Made by a program: the position numbers and the translations under genes
The notes under the pieces: generated by a model
The model's database searches: none
Told to the model about the DNA's origin: nothing
The model's input: only the letters and a program-made list of their open reading frames with translations
Assembly: GCF_017656155.1 (NCBI RefSeq)
Contig: NZ_JACDOH010000003.1
Location: 62,001 to 126,000 of the forward strand
Direction of reading: 5' to 3'
Length of the DNA stretch: 64,000 nt
From: Thermosyntropha sp.
GTDB lineage: Bacteria > Bacillota > Syntrophomonadia > Syntrophomonadales > Syntrophomonadaceae
In this document: positions 1-7,524 of the stretch, piece after piece
Layout: each line of letters begins with the position of its first letter
Position numbering within the stretch: position 1 is the first letter of the stretch

Positions 1-475
1 GAATTCCTTGCTCGGTGGGAAAACGAAACTGTCTTTCTGCGGTATGATGATGACTGCAAGTCCCAGCAATTACCCGGTTAAAAAAACCTCCATCAACGAG
101 CATAGCTCCTAACAGCATAGACTCAGCCATAGTTGAACAAGCTCCATAAAGCCCTAATAAAGGGAGGTTTAAATCTCGGGCAGCATAATTAGCTGAAATA
201 GTCTGATTAAGCAAATCCCCCGCCAGCATAACTTCTATTTCATTTTCCGTCAAACCAGCCTTATTCAAGGCAATTTTCACTGTTTCTTTTAGCATTTTGC
301 TTTCTGCCTTTTCCCATGTTCTCTCACCAAACATATAATCAGGCAGAACCTGATCAAAATAATTGCCAAAAGGGCCTTGTCCCTCTTTTGGTCCTACAAT
401 ACTGGCATAAGAAGTAATAACCGGGGGCCTTTCAAAAACAACTGTCTGTTTACCCCTTTTCTTTATATCTCTCAT
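1..475 (-). CDS. spoVAD: Stage V sporulation protein AD (partial, C-terminus outside window)
   Basis: SpoVAD is part of the SpoVA channel that moves dipicolinic acid into the forespore and releases it at germination. The visible N-terminal 158 residues have the thiolase-like fold of the family, including GLYGACSTMAESM and AGTCSHHHTAERQF. Translation starts at an ATG at 475 preceded by AGAAGGTGG. The gene lies 32 bp after spoVAC on the same strand, so both share a transcript, probably from the sporulation promoter at 994-1023. The reading frame runs off the left edge, so length and C-terminus cannot be judged. Family assignment is confident. Confidence 0.93.
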   Translation of the reverse strand, partial: MRDIKKRGKQTVVFERPPVITSYASIVGPKEGQGPFGNYFDQVLPDYMFGERTWEKAESKMLKETVKIALNKAGLTENEIEVMLAGDLLNQTISANYAARDLNLPLLGLYGACSTMAESMLLGAMLVDGGFFNRVIAGTCSHHHTAERQFRFPTEQGI

Positions 476-507
476 AAATTTATAACCACCTTCTGGTTCA
501 AACTAAA

Positions 508-969
508 TCAGCTGCTAATAAAAACTTTAAGCAATCCTATAAAAAGTGCCACCGCAAAGCCAAAAACCAGAGTAGGTCCAGCCACGCTAAAAATCCTGGC
601 TCCTACCCCGAAAATATAACCTTCTCTCTTAAATTCCATAGCTGAAGCTACTATAGCATTGGCAAAACCAGTAATAGGCACAATGGAACCGGCTCCTGCC
701 CTTTTCCCCAGTTCGTCGTATATTCCTACCCCGGTAGCTAATGCCGCCAAAAAAATCATGACTATCGAGGTAGCACTTGATGCATCTTGTCGGCTCATGC
801 CAATCCCCATAAAATAATTCTGGATAACCTGTCCCAAAGTACAGATAAGTCCTCCTACCACAAAAGCCCATATAGAGTTTTTGACAACTGGAGGTTTTGG
901 TTTACACCTATTAGCCAGATCTTCATATTCTTCGATTTTCTTCAGTTTATGATTGTTCACTTCTGGCAT
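508..969 (-). CDS. spoVAC: Stage V sporulation protein AC
   Basis: This 153-residue membrane protein matches SpoVAC, the small integral membrane subunit of the spore dipicolinate channel, described in Bacillus as mechanosensitive. A short basic N-terminus (NNHKLKKIEEYEDLANRCKPKPP) is followed by about four to five hydrophobic segments with the family motif GAGSIVPITGFANAI. The start ATG at 969 has AGGAG about 11 nt upstream. It is first in the operon here, followed by spoVAD. No spoVAA or spoVAB lies upstream; the next gene is a dodecin. A clostridial spoVAC-AD-AE arrangement is likely, with AE beyond the left edge. Confidence 0.95.
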   Translation of the reverse strand: MPEVNNHKLKKIEEYEDLANRCKPKPPVVKNSIWAFVVGGLICTLGQVIQNYFMGIGMSRQDASSATSIVMIFLAALATGVGIYDELGKRAGAGSIVPITGFANAIVASAMEFKREGYIFGVGARIFSVAGPTLVFGFAVALFIGLLKVFISS

Positions 970-993
970 TATCCATTCATCTCCTCACCAAAA

Positions 994-1023
994 TATTATG
1001 AACATTAAACTGTCTGATTATTC
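994..1023 (-). promoter_or_regulatory. Candidate sigma-G/sigma-F promoter for spoVAC-AD
   Basis: On the minus strand GAATA (1023-1019) and CATAATA (1000-994) are separated by exactly 18 nt. This fits the forespore consensus GHATR-N18-CATNHTA. It lies 25 bp upstream of the spoVAC start. Assignment rests on consensus and on the forespore role of SpoVA. Confidence 0.6.
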
Positions 1024-1049
1024 CTGTCTAAAACAAAAGAATAATAAAA

Positions 1050-1073
1050 AACAACACCTTTTCAGGTGTTGTT
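1050..1073 (-). terminator. Rho-independent terminator after dodecin
   Basis: A perfect 10-bp stem (AACAACACCT, arms 1050-1059 and 1064-1073) with a 4-nt loop is followed on the minus strand by TTTTTTATT. It ends the dacF-spoIIA-sigF-dodecin direction. Confidence 0.85.
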
Positions 1074-1085
1074 CGAAATTTACAG

Positions 1086-1280
1086 TTATTCCACATAAGC
1101 AATACCTACATTAGCCTTATATTCTATAATCCGGTTATCTTTACAATCTGCCGTCATATTATAGACTTCTATTCCGGTAATATTGGGATAGGTCTTTGAT
1201 GCTTCAGCCACAGCAGTTTCTATAGCATCCTGCCAGCTCTTCTTGGATTCAGCCACTATTTCAGCTACTTTTACATGCAA
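1086..1280 (-). CDS. Dodecin family flavin-binding protein
   Basis: The 64-residue product has the size and sequence of dodecins, which form hollow dodecamers that bind and store riboflavin or FMN. Typical features are the AEIVAESKKSWQDAIETAVAEASKT helix region with its conserved Trp, a central beta strand (ITGIEVYNM) and a terminal strand (YKANVGIAYVE). The start ATG at 1280 follows a strong AAGGAGG. That Shine-Dalgarno lies in one arm of a perfect inverted repeat (1290-1330), so translation from the sigF read-through message may be restricted. It is downstream of sigF and has its own terminator. Confidence 0.9.
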   Translation of the reverse strand: MHVKVAEIVAESKKSWQDAIETAVAEASKTYPNITGIEVYNMTADCKDNRIIEYKANVGIAYVE

Positions 1281-1289
1281 AATAGATCC

Positions 1290-1330
1290 CTCCTTTATCC
1301 TTTTGCCTTATTTTTTGCCGGATAAAGGAG
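1290..1330 (-). promoter_or_regulatory. Inverted repeat hiding the dodecin Shine-Dalgarno
   Basis: CTCCTTTATCC and GGATAAAGGAG form perfect 11-bp arms (1330-1320 and 1300-1290 in minus-strand order) around a 19-nt loop, between the sigF stop and the dodecin start. The downstream arm contains most of the dodecin AAGGAGG. No T-run follows, so it does not look like a terminator. The proposed effect on translation is an inference. Confidence 0.6.
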
Positions 1331-1332
1331 TT

Positions 1333-2064
1333 TTATTCAAGTATACCTTTAAGTTTATTGATGGCTGCTTTTTCAATTCGTGAAACCTGAACCTGAGAAA
1401 CTCCTAAATTCTGAGCTATAGCCGCCTGGGTTTCATCTTTAAAAAACCTTCTTATAAGAACCTCTCTTTCTCGGGGATCTAACTTACTCATTGCTTCACG
1501 CAGTGCTATATGCTCAAGCAAAACCAGATTGGTCTCATCATCAGCAATTTTATCAAGTAAAGAAATCTGTTCCTTTTCTTCAGTAGGCATTACATCATGA
1601 ATATATGCAGGAGCCTGACAGGCTTCCAGCGCCATAACAATATCTTCCTTGTCTATTTCTAGAAACTTTGCCAATTCATTAACAGTAGGTTCCCTTCCTA
1701 AGTCACCCCTTAACTTGTCCTGAGCCCATCGAACTTTAGCATATATTTCCTTAATCCCTCTTTGTACTTTTACTATACCATCATCGCGTAAAAATTTTTT
1801 TATTTCTCCTATTATCATAGGCACAGCATAAGTTGAAAAACGGACACCATAACTAAAATCAAATTTGTCAATTGCTTTTAATAATCCTATGGAACCTACC
1901 TGAAAAAGATCTTCATATTCATAAGAGGTATTTCTAAATCTTTCCAAAACCATATATATTAATCCTTTATTAGCTTCATACAGGCGTGCTTTAGCCTCTA
2001 CATCACCCTTTTGCGCTTTAAGGATCAGGTCTTCATTTTCCTCATACGGACTCAAAGAAGACAT
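1333..2064 (-). CDS. sigF: RNA polymerase sporulation sigma factor SigF
   Basis: SigF is the first forespore-specific sigma factor, held inactive by SpoIIAB. The 243-residue product has sigma-70 region 2 (YEDLFQVGSIGLLKAIDKFDF, YGVRFSTYAVPMIIGEIKKF), region 3 and region 4 with a helix-turn-helix (QAAIAQNLGVSQVQVSRIEKAA). The start is placed at ATG 2064 (MSSLSPYEEN) because AAGGGGGG lies 6 nt upstream; a longer frame reaches back into spoIIAB without a ribosome site. It is the last gene of dacF-spoIIAA-spoIIAB-sigF, 13 bp after spoIIAB. Confidence 0.96.
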   Translation of the reverse strand: MSSLSPYEENEDLILKAQKGDVEAKARLYEANKGLIYMVLERFRNTSYEYEDLFQVGSIGLLKAIDKFDFSYGVRFSTYAVPMIIGEIKKFLRDDGIVKVQRGIKEIYAKVRWAQDKLRGDLGREPTVNELAKFLEIDKEDIVMALEACQAPAYIHDVMPTEEKEQISLLDKIADDETNLVLLEHIALREAMSKLDPREREVLIRRFFKDETQAAIAQNLGVSQVQVSRIEKAAINKLKGILE

Positions 2065-2077
2065 ATCTGACCCCCCT

Positions 2078-2524
2078 TTAAGCATACGCTTCCTTATCAG
2101 CTGCCGCAAAATTTCTTCTTAACTTAACAGTTGTTCCCTTACCAGGCTTGCTTATAACATCGACCTCATCCATAAAAGATTTCATAAAAGTAAAACCTAG
2201 TCCCATGCGGGAAGGGTCAGTTGAATAAGTAGGCTCCATAGCCTTTTCTATATCTTCAATTCCTTTGCCATAATCTTCAATTATAATTTCCAGAGTATTA
2301 TCATCCATTATAGATACAACAATAACTACCTTCTCATGTGGATTATTTTCATAACCGTGGATAATTGAGTTGGATACAGCTTCCGATACTACCAGTTTTA
2401 TTTCTTCAATATCATCTAAAGTACAGTCAAGCTGCGATGCAAAAGCCCCTACACATGAACGGGCAAATGAAATATTTTCTGGTAAACTTTGAAATTCAAA
2501 ACGCACATAATTCTTAACATTCAT
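2078..2524 (-). CDS. spoIIAB: Anti-sigma F factor / serine kinase SpoIIAB
   Basis: SpoIIAB binds SigF and phosphorylates SpoIIAA. The 148-residue protein is a compact GHKL ATPase: the N-box is EIKLVVSEAVSNSIIHGY, the G1 box IIEDYGKGIEDIE, and the G2 region MGLGFTFMKSFMDEV followed by GKGTTVKLRR. Length equals that of known SpoIIAB proteins. It sits 35 bp after spoIIAA and 13 bp before sigF, the standard spoIIA order. Residues 1-20 (VRFEFQSLPENISFARSCVG) also match the family. Confidence 0.96.
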   Translation of the reverse strand: MNVKNYVRFEFQSLPENISFARSCVGAFASQLDCTLDDIEEIKLVVSEAVSNSIIHGYENNPHEKVVIVVSIMDDNTLEIIIEDYGKGIEDIEKAMEPTYSTDPSRMGLGFTFMKSFMDEVDVISKPGKGTTVKLRRNFAAADKEAYA

Positions 2525-2559
2525 AACTTAACCAGCGGCCAGGCTGGTATTCACCTCCT

Positions 2560-2892
2560 TTAAATGCTGATTATCTCCTGTTCACTGTCATATATCGGAA
2601 TAAGCTTGTTAACTCCAGACAATATAAGTATTTTCTTGACATTTGGCCTAGCCCCTGCCATATACATACGCCCATTAACTGCTGCTATCTTCCGGTAGCT
2701 GCTTATTATCACCCCTAAACCTGAACTATCAATAAAAGAAACCTTTTCTAAATTCAAAATAAGATTTTTAACTTCCCCTTTTTCCATCCTTTCATCAATT
2801 TCCCGGTGCATTTTTTCTGCTACTACCATATCTAATTCCCCATTTACGCGTACAACCAGAGTATTACGCACCATTTTAAGTTCTACATCCAC
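2560..2892 (-). CDS. spoIIAA: Anti-sigma F factor antagonist SpoIIAA
   Basis: This 110-residue STAS-domain protein releases SigF from SpoIIAB when dephosphorylated by SpoIIE. The phosphorylation motif IDSSGLGV is at residues 54-61, with Ser57 the likely phospho-acceptor by alignment with the Bacillus protein. The upstream spacing and order (dacF, spoIIAA, spoIIAB, sigF) match the Bacillus locus. The start ATG at 2892 has GGAGGGGATATT just upstream. Confidence 0.96.
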   Translation of the reverse strand: MDVELKMVRNTLVVRVNGELDMVVAEKMHREIDERMEKGEVKNLILNLEKVSFIDSSGLGVIISSYRKIAAVNGRMYMAGARPNVKKILILSGVNKLIPIYDSEQEIISI

Positions 2893-2968
2893 TTTAATAT
2901 CCCCTCCTTCATTGTTCCTACTACTAGTTTCTGCATAAAAAAGCTAAATCCCTTCCACAAAATTCCAA

Positions 2969-4123
2969 TCACAATAGATAAGTTTCGGCAAACATCCTGA
3001 AAAATTCCTTTAATAAACTGGTGCGCGGGACTTCATGAGCTGCAATAAGATTTACGGTTTTAAGCAATTCTCCATTCCTATATACTTTAATTTCACCTAA
3101 TTTCTGACCTTCAACTACTGGAGCATTTACATAATCCTGCAAAACCTTTTCACAGGTAATTGTCTTTTCCTGTCCTTTTAACACAATAGAGCCTGCATTT
3201 TCTTCCGCAACTACTCTCACGCTGTCTTCAAAACCTTTGCCCACTTTTACTTCTCCACATATACTTCCTTTGGAAAAAAAGGTCTTATATGAATACTTGG
3301 CAAAACCGTAATTCAAAAGCTGCATCGAATCCCTAAAATTATCATGTTTCTGGGGAGATGCCATAACTACTGCAATAAGCCGCAGTCCATCCCGTTTGGC
3401 AGTAGAAGTAAGGCAAAATCTGGCTTTATCAGTATATCCGGTCTTAAAACCGTCAGCCCCTTGATACCACCATAAAAGCTTATTGGTATTAAAAAGCTTA
3501 AATTCGCCCCCGCGCAGATTATATTCCTTTATTGATGTATATTCTAAAAGTTTTGGATATTTTAAAGCATTCTTGGCAATAACCGCCATATCGTAGGCAG
3601 TAGTATAATGATTTTCATCAGTAAGCCCATGAGAATTGGAAAAATGGGTATTTTTAAGCCTCATCTTTTTTGCTTCTTTATTCATACGGACAACAAAATT
3701 TTTTTCCGTCCCTTCCAGGTGTTCAGCTACTGCTATACAGGCATCATTAGCAGACCCGACAGCAATAGCAATAAGCATGTCTTCAAAAGTCATCTCTTCA
3801 CCTGGTTCCAAATAAATTTGGGAACCTCCCATTTTCCAAGCATTTTCACTGGCAACCACCTTATCTTTAAGACCTACTTTCCCTTTTTCTAAATCCTGCA
3901 TAGTCAGTATAAGTGTCATAAGTTTAGTCATACTCGCCGGATCTAATCTCTTATGCTCATTTTTGGCCAGCAAAACCTTACCTGAATCTGCATCCATTAA
4001 AATATAAGACTCGGCCTTAACATCAACTGTATCCGCCCCGGCATAAACCGGTAAAAATAAACTTGTCAGCATGAAAAACACTAAAATAAAAGCCATTTTT
4101 TTAAGCTTTTTCACCCTGTTCAT
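2969..4123 (-). CDS. dacF: D-alanyl-D-alanine carboxypeptidase DacF
   Basis: This penicillin-binding protein 5-type enzyme trims the terminal D-Ala of stem peptides, in spore formers during cortex synthesis. The 384-residue product begins with a signal peptide (basic MNRVKKLKK then a hydrophobic stretch ending near residue 30). Catalytic motifs are SMTK (DPASMTKLM), the SxN-like SANDA, and KTG (ADGFKTGYT). A C-terminal PBP5_C beta domain and an amphipathic tail (LLKEFFRMFAETYLL) suited to membrane anchoring follow. The start ATG at 4123 has AAGGGGG nine nt upstream, better than the frame's earlier start. It leads the spoIIA operon. Confidence 0.93.
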   Translation of the reverse strand: MNRVKKLKKMAFILVFFMLTSLFLPVYAGADTVDVKAESYILMDADSGKVLLAKNEHKRLDPASMTKLMTLILTMQDLEKGKVGLKDKVVASENAWKMGGSQIYLEPGEEMTFEDMLIAIAVGSANDACIAVAEHLEGTEKNFVVRMNKEAKKMRLKNTHFSNSHGLTDENHYTTAYDMAVIAKNALKYPKLLEYTSIKEYNLRGGEFKLFNTNKLLWWYQGADGFKTGYTDKARFCLTSTAKRDGLRLIAVVMASPQKHDNFRDSMQLLNYGFAKYSYKTFFSKGSICGEVKVGKGFEDSVRVVAEENAGSIVLKGQEKTITCEKVLQDYVNAPVVEGQKLGEIKVYRNGELLKTVNLIAAHEVPRTSLLKEFFRMFAETYLL

Positions 4124-4459
4124 ATCTCTCTTCCCCCTTATTAACAATAACTTGTTAGATTATATTTAATAAACCATTTCATTATGATAACTAAACAGAG
4201 AAGTCATTCAGTTAATATTTTTCATTTTAATGGGGGTTTTTGCATAATTACGTTTCCTATATTTTGTTAGCTAATTAATATGCAAAATTCTCATTTAGCA
4301 TAAACATTTTTTTATAATAACGTAAATAAATTACAAATATTTATTCGAAAACAGCTTTTATCTTATAGCTTATCAACACAAAAAATGTTACATTTACGGT
4401 AGATAATATAATAAGCTATCCTGTCTGTCAGGATTTGAACCACCGGGAGGGATTAAGTT
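4124..4459. other. Divergent intergenic region, dacF / FAD dehydrogenase
   Basis: These 336 bp are AT-rich and hold no coding potential. Besides the dacF promoter candidate, the right half has a 9-bp inverted pair ATAGCTTAT (4365-4373) and ATAAGCTAT (4411-4419). A TATAAT-like box at about 4405 may belong to the plus-strand gene. Confidence 0.5.
4180..4209 (-). promoter_or_regulatory. Candidate sigma-F/G promoter of dacF-spoIIA
   Basis: GAATG (4209-4205) and CATAATG (4186-4180) on the minus strand are 18 nt apart, close to the forespore consensus GHATR-N18-CATNHTA, with one mismatch at the last base. It lies 57 bp upstream of dacF. In Bacillus dacF-spoIIA is read from a late forespore promoter in addition to sigma-H; no clear sigma-H site was found here. 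Confidence 0.4.
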
Positions 4460-5833
4460 ATGAAAACAGATTATGATGTAATAATCGTGGGTGCAGGACC
4501 AGCAGGTATCTTCTCTGCTATGGAAATAAGCCAAAAAAGCAACCTTAAGGTGCTTTTAATCGAAAAAGGCAAAAGGGTAGAAAAAAGAAAATGTCCTATC
4601 GGCACTGAAACTGAAAGCTGCATAAACTGCAAGCCCTGTTCAATAATGAGCGGTTGGGGAGGGGCTGGGGCTTTCTCTGACGGTAAACTTACTTTAACAA
4701 CAGAATTTGGCGGATGGCTGGACAGCTATATAGGTAAATCTACCCTGGAAAATCTGATTACTTATGTAGATGAAATATATGTCAAATTTGGTGCCCCTGA
4801 TCGTATATTCGGCGAAAATAACGATATTGTAAAAGATTTACAGCTCAGGATTGCTCGGGCTGGACTCCGTCTGATACCTGCCAAAATTAGGCATATGGGA
4901 ACTGAAAACACTTTAAATGTTCTAAAAAATATGTATAACTTTTTGTCAGAAAAGGTAACTATTAAGACCGATACAGTTGTAAAAGATATTGAAATTGAAA
5001 CTGCAGGGGCTAAAAAAGTAAAAACCAGCAAAGGCACTTTTACCGCACCTTATATCATATTAGCTCCCGGTCGCGATGGTTCTCAGTGGTTCTCCGAACA
5101 GGCCAGAAAACTAGGAATTGAACTTAAAAATAACCAGGTTGATTTGGGAGTAAGAGTAGAAGTGCCGGCAGTTACCATGCAGGAATTTACTGATAACATA
5201 TGGGAACCTAAAATTATTTATAATTCTAAAGAGTTTGACGATACTGTCCGGACATTCTGCGTAAATCCCAATGGACATGTAGTAATGGAAAATACCAACG
5301 GTATAATTACCGTAAATGGTCATTCTTTTGCTAACAGCAAAAGTAATAATACCAATTTTGCCCTGCTTTTGAGCCAGGAATTTACCGAACCTTTTGATAA
5401 GCCTATATTATACGGCAGATGTATTGCAAGTTTAGCTAATATGTTGAGCGGGAGCATAATAGTCCAGCGATACGGTGACCTTAAAAGAGGACGCCGTTCC
5501 ACTTCAGCCCGTATTGATAGAGGCATGGTTGAGCCAACTTTAAAAGGAGCGGTTCCAGGTGATTTATCCTTAGTTCTACCTCACCGCTATATGGTTGGAA
5601 TAAAAGAATCTTTGGAAGCATTGGACAAAGCTATTCCCGGCATAGCATCTGACCACACTTTACTTTACGGAATTGAAGCCAAGTTTTACTCTGCCCGTCC
5701 TAAACTTAACAATCATCTGGAAACACCCGTTCCCGGTATTTGGGCTATCGGAGACGGGGCCGGGGTAACCAGAGGACTTATTCAAGCCAGTGTATCTGGC
5801 ATTATTGCAGCTCGGGATATACTTTCACGATAA
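4460..5833 (+). CDS. FAD-dependent dehydrogenase (COG2509-type)
   Basis: The 457-residue flavoprotein starts with a Rossmann FAD motif (VIIVGAGPAGIFSAMEIS, residues 9-26) and has the family signature GWGGAGAFSDGKL near residue 65. Just before it is a Cys-rich stretch CPIGTETESCINCKPC with spacing that could hold a metal site. The C-terminus keeps the second FAD motif (GIWAIGDGAGVTRGLIQASVSG). The substrate of this family is unknown, so only oxidoreductase can be claimed. The start ATG has GGGAGG upstream. It is a single-gene unit ended by the terminator at 5841. Confidence 0.85.
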   Translation: MKTDYDVIIVGAGPAGIFSAMEISQKSNLKVLLIEKGKRVEKRKCPIGTETESCINCKPCSIMSGWGGAGAFSDGKLTLTTEFGGWLDSYIGKSTLENLITYVDEIYVKFGAPDRIFGENNDIVKDLQLRIARAGLRLIPAKIRHMGTENTLNVLKNMYNFLSEKVTIKTDTVVKDIEIETAGAKKVKTSKGTFTAPYIILAPGRDGSQWFSEQARKLGIELKNNQVDLGVRVEVPAVTMQEFTDNIWEPKIIYNSKEFDDTVRTFCVNPNGHVVMENTNGIITVNGHSFANSKSNNTNFALLLSQEFTEPFDKPILYGRCIASLANMLSGSIIVQRYGDLKRGRRSTSARIDRGMVEPTLKGAVPGDLSLVLPHRYMVGIKESLEALDKAIPGIASDHTLLYGIEAKFYSARPKLNNHLETPVPGIWAIGDGAGVTRGLIQASVSGIIAARDILSR

Positions 5834-5840
5834 TTAAACT

Positions 5841-5868
5841 AAAGGGGCAAATTATTCTGCCCCTTTTT
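5841..5868. terminator. Shared terminator between FAD dehydrogenase and MATE gene
   Basis: AAAGGGGCA (5841-5849) pairs with TGCCCCTTT (5858-5866), followed by T's on the plus strand and by TTTAGTTTAA on the minus strand. It serves the two converging genes. Confidence 0.85.
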
Positions 5869-5881
5869 GCTTAACTCTTCT

Positions 5882-7297
5882 TTAATTTTTTATCCATGCC
5901 CAAAACCTTTTTAAAATATAATTCCACCTTAAAAATACAATTATTCCTGTTTTTCTCCCTTCCTGAAGCTCCCTCCATAATTTGAGAAAGAAAATAGCGG
6001 CGAGAAAAGCAGATATAATATCTGCCACGGAGAAAACAAGCCAAACTCCGTTTAAACCGTAAAAATGAGGCAGCATTAAAAGCAATGGCAGCATCAAACA
6101 TATCTGTTTTGTTAAATAAAGAGACATGGCCATAGTTCCTTTTCCTACTGCCTGCATAATAGTAACGAGTATAAGAAAAACACCCACAGCAGGTATAAAT
6201 ATTGTTCCTAATTTTACACAGGTGACCCCTAATATAAACAAAGACGGATCATCAGCAAACAATCTCATAAGTGGATTAGGATAAAACTGGAGCAAAAACC
6301 AGCACAAAATCATGTAAAAAAGAACATAAAAAGATGCTTTCATTATAGTCTCTCTTACTCTTGGCAAATTGCCTGCTCCATATGCAAAAGAAGCTATCGG
6401 CATACTTCCCTGGGCAAGACCATATACAGGCATAAAAACCAGGGCCCTTATCCTTAAAAATACCCCTGAAGCCGCAACCGCAGTTGAGCTGTATCCTCCC
6501 AACAACCTGGTAAAACAAGTCATAGTAATAACCCCGGATATTTCCATTATAATAGCAGGCAGCCCTACTTTATATATATTTAACAATACTTTAATACTGG
6601 GATGAAAGTGCCTAAAAGACCAGGTTAAAAATCTTTTCCTTCTGCGTTTCATTAAGATTATTACTAATATACAAGATACAGCTTGAGATAAAACTGCTGC
6701 CACAGCTGCCCCGTTAAGCCCCATTCCATTAATCCCTTTTAACCCAAAAATAAAAAAAGGATCTAACAACACATTAATTCCCATCGCAATTAATGTTATT
6801 ATTATAGACCATAAAGTATCCCCCTCCCCCTGAATAATATTGCCGATAGTCATGGGAATAAACGAAAAAACGCAGGCCCAGAGTATTATAAGCATATATT
6901 CCCTGACCAGATAAAAAGTTTGAACCGGAGTTCCCAGAATAACAAGTATGTCATCTATATATCTATTCACCAATAACCCAAAAATAATTCCATAAATAAG
7001 GCTTATAAATATCCCATGCCAGGCAATGTTATCTGCATGTTCAACTCTATTGCTGCCCAAAGCTCTGGCTATTCCAGAGGTTATTCCTGTACCAGTAGCT
7101 GAAACTATGGATATAATCAAATTTTGGATCGGGAGAGATATAGTCAAAGCAGCCAAAGCCTCAGACCCCAGTTTTGATATAAAAAAAGTATCAATTAAAT
7201 CAAGAGCAGAACAAGCTATCATTCCCGCTGCAGCAGGAAACGAAAGCTTAAAAAGTAAAATTCCAACTTTTCCGTTAAGTATTTCATCATTTTTCAA
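5882..7297 (-). CDS. MATE family efflux transporter
   Basis: The 471-residue product has about 12 hydrophobic segments and the MATE pattern of two homologous halves, exporting drugs or metabolites in exchange for Na+ or H+. It begins LSFPAAAGMIACSALDLIDTFFISKLGSEALAA and includes GEGDTLWSIIITLIAMGINVLLDPFFIFG. The start is a TTG at 7297, eight nt after AGGAG; no ATG is available in this frame nearby. The substrate cannot be predicted. It is convergent with the FAD dehydrogenase and divergent from the permease at 7525. Confidence 0.9.
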   Translation of the reverse strand: MKNDEILNGKVGILLFKLSFPAAAGMIACSALDLIDTFFISKLGSEALAALTISLPIQNLIISIVSATGTGITSGIARALGSNRVEHADNIAWHGIFISLIYGIIFGLLVNRYIDDILVILGTPVQTFYLVREYMLIILWACVFSFIPMTIGNIIQGEGDTLWSIIITLIAMGINVLLDPFFIFGLKGINGMGLNGAAVAAVLSQAVSCILVIILMKRRRKRFLTWSFRHFHPSIKVLLNIYKVGLPAIIMEISGVITMTCFTRLLGGYSSTAVAASGVFLRIRALVFMPVYGLAQGSMPIASFAYGAGNLPRVRETIMKASFYVLFYMILCWFLLQFYPNPLMRLFADDPSLFILGVTCVKLGTIFIPAVGVFLILVTIMQAVGKGTMAMSLYLTKQICLMLPLLLMLPHFYGLNGVWLVFSVADIISAFLAAIFFLKLWRELQEGRKTGIIVFLRWNYILKRFWAWIKN

Positions 7298-7524
7298 CTT
7301 ATAATCTCCTCTCTCGCTTAAATTTATGAACGTTAAAAGTCCAATATTATTAATTCTGTAATTATTTCCTAATCGGAAAAATATTCACCTTATGTTTAAT
7401 TAACAAAAAAAGAAAACATCCTATATTTAGAACCATTCACACGATGGCATAAATATTGCTAGTAGTATTTAATCGGCTTGCGCAAGACCAAATAAACTAA
7501 CTAAAAATACAGGAGGTTTTAAGC

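Noticed and set aside
1-6. EcoRI site GAATTC at the very first bases
   Set aside because: Could hint at a clone end but is just as likely chance; the coding frame of spoVAD simply runs through it.
4365-4419. 9-bp inverted pair ATAGCTTAT/ATAAGCTAT as an operator
   Set aside because: AT-rich composition makes such pairs likely by chance and the 37-nt spacer is unusual for an operator.
7298-7524. Possible purine riboswitch upstream of the nucleobase permease
   Set aside because: None of the conserved purine-aptamer loop sequences could be found; only a small CTTGCGCAAG palindrome is present.
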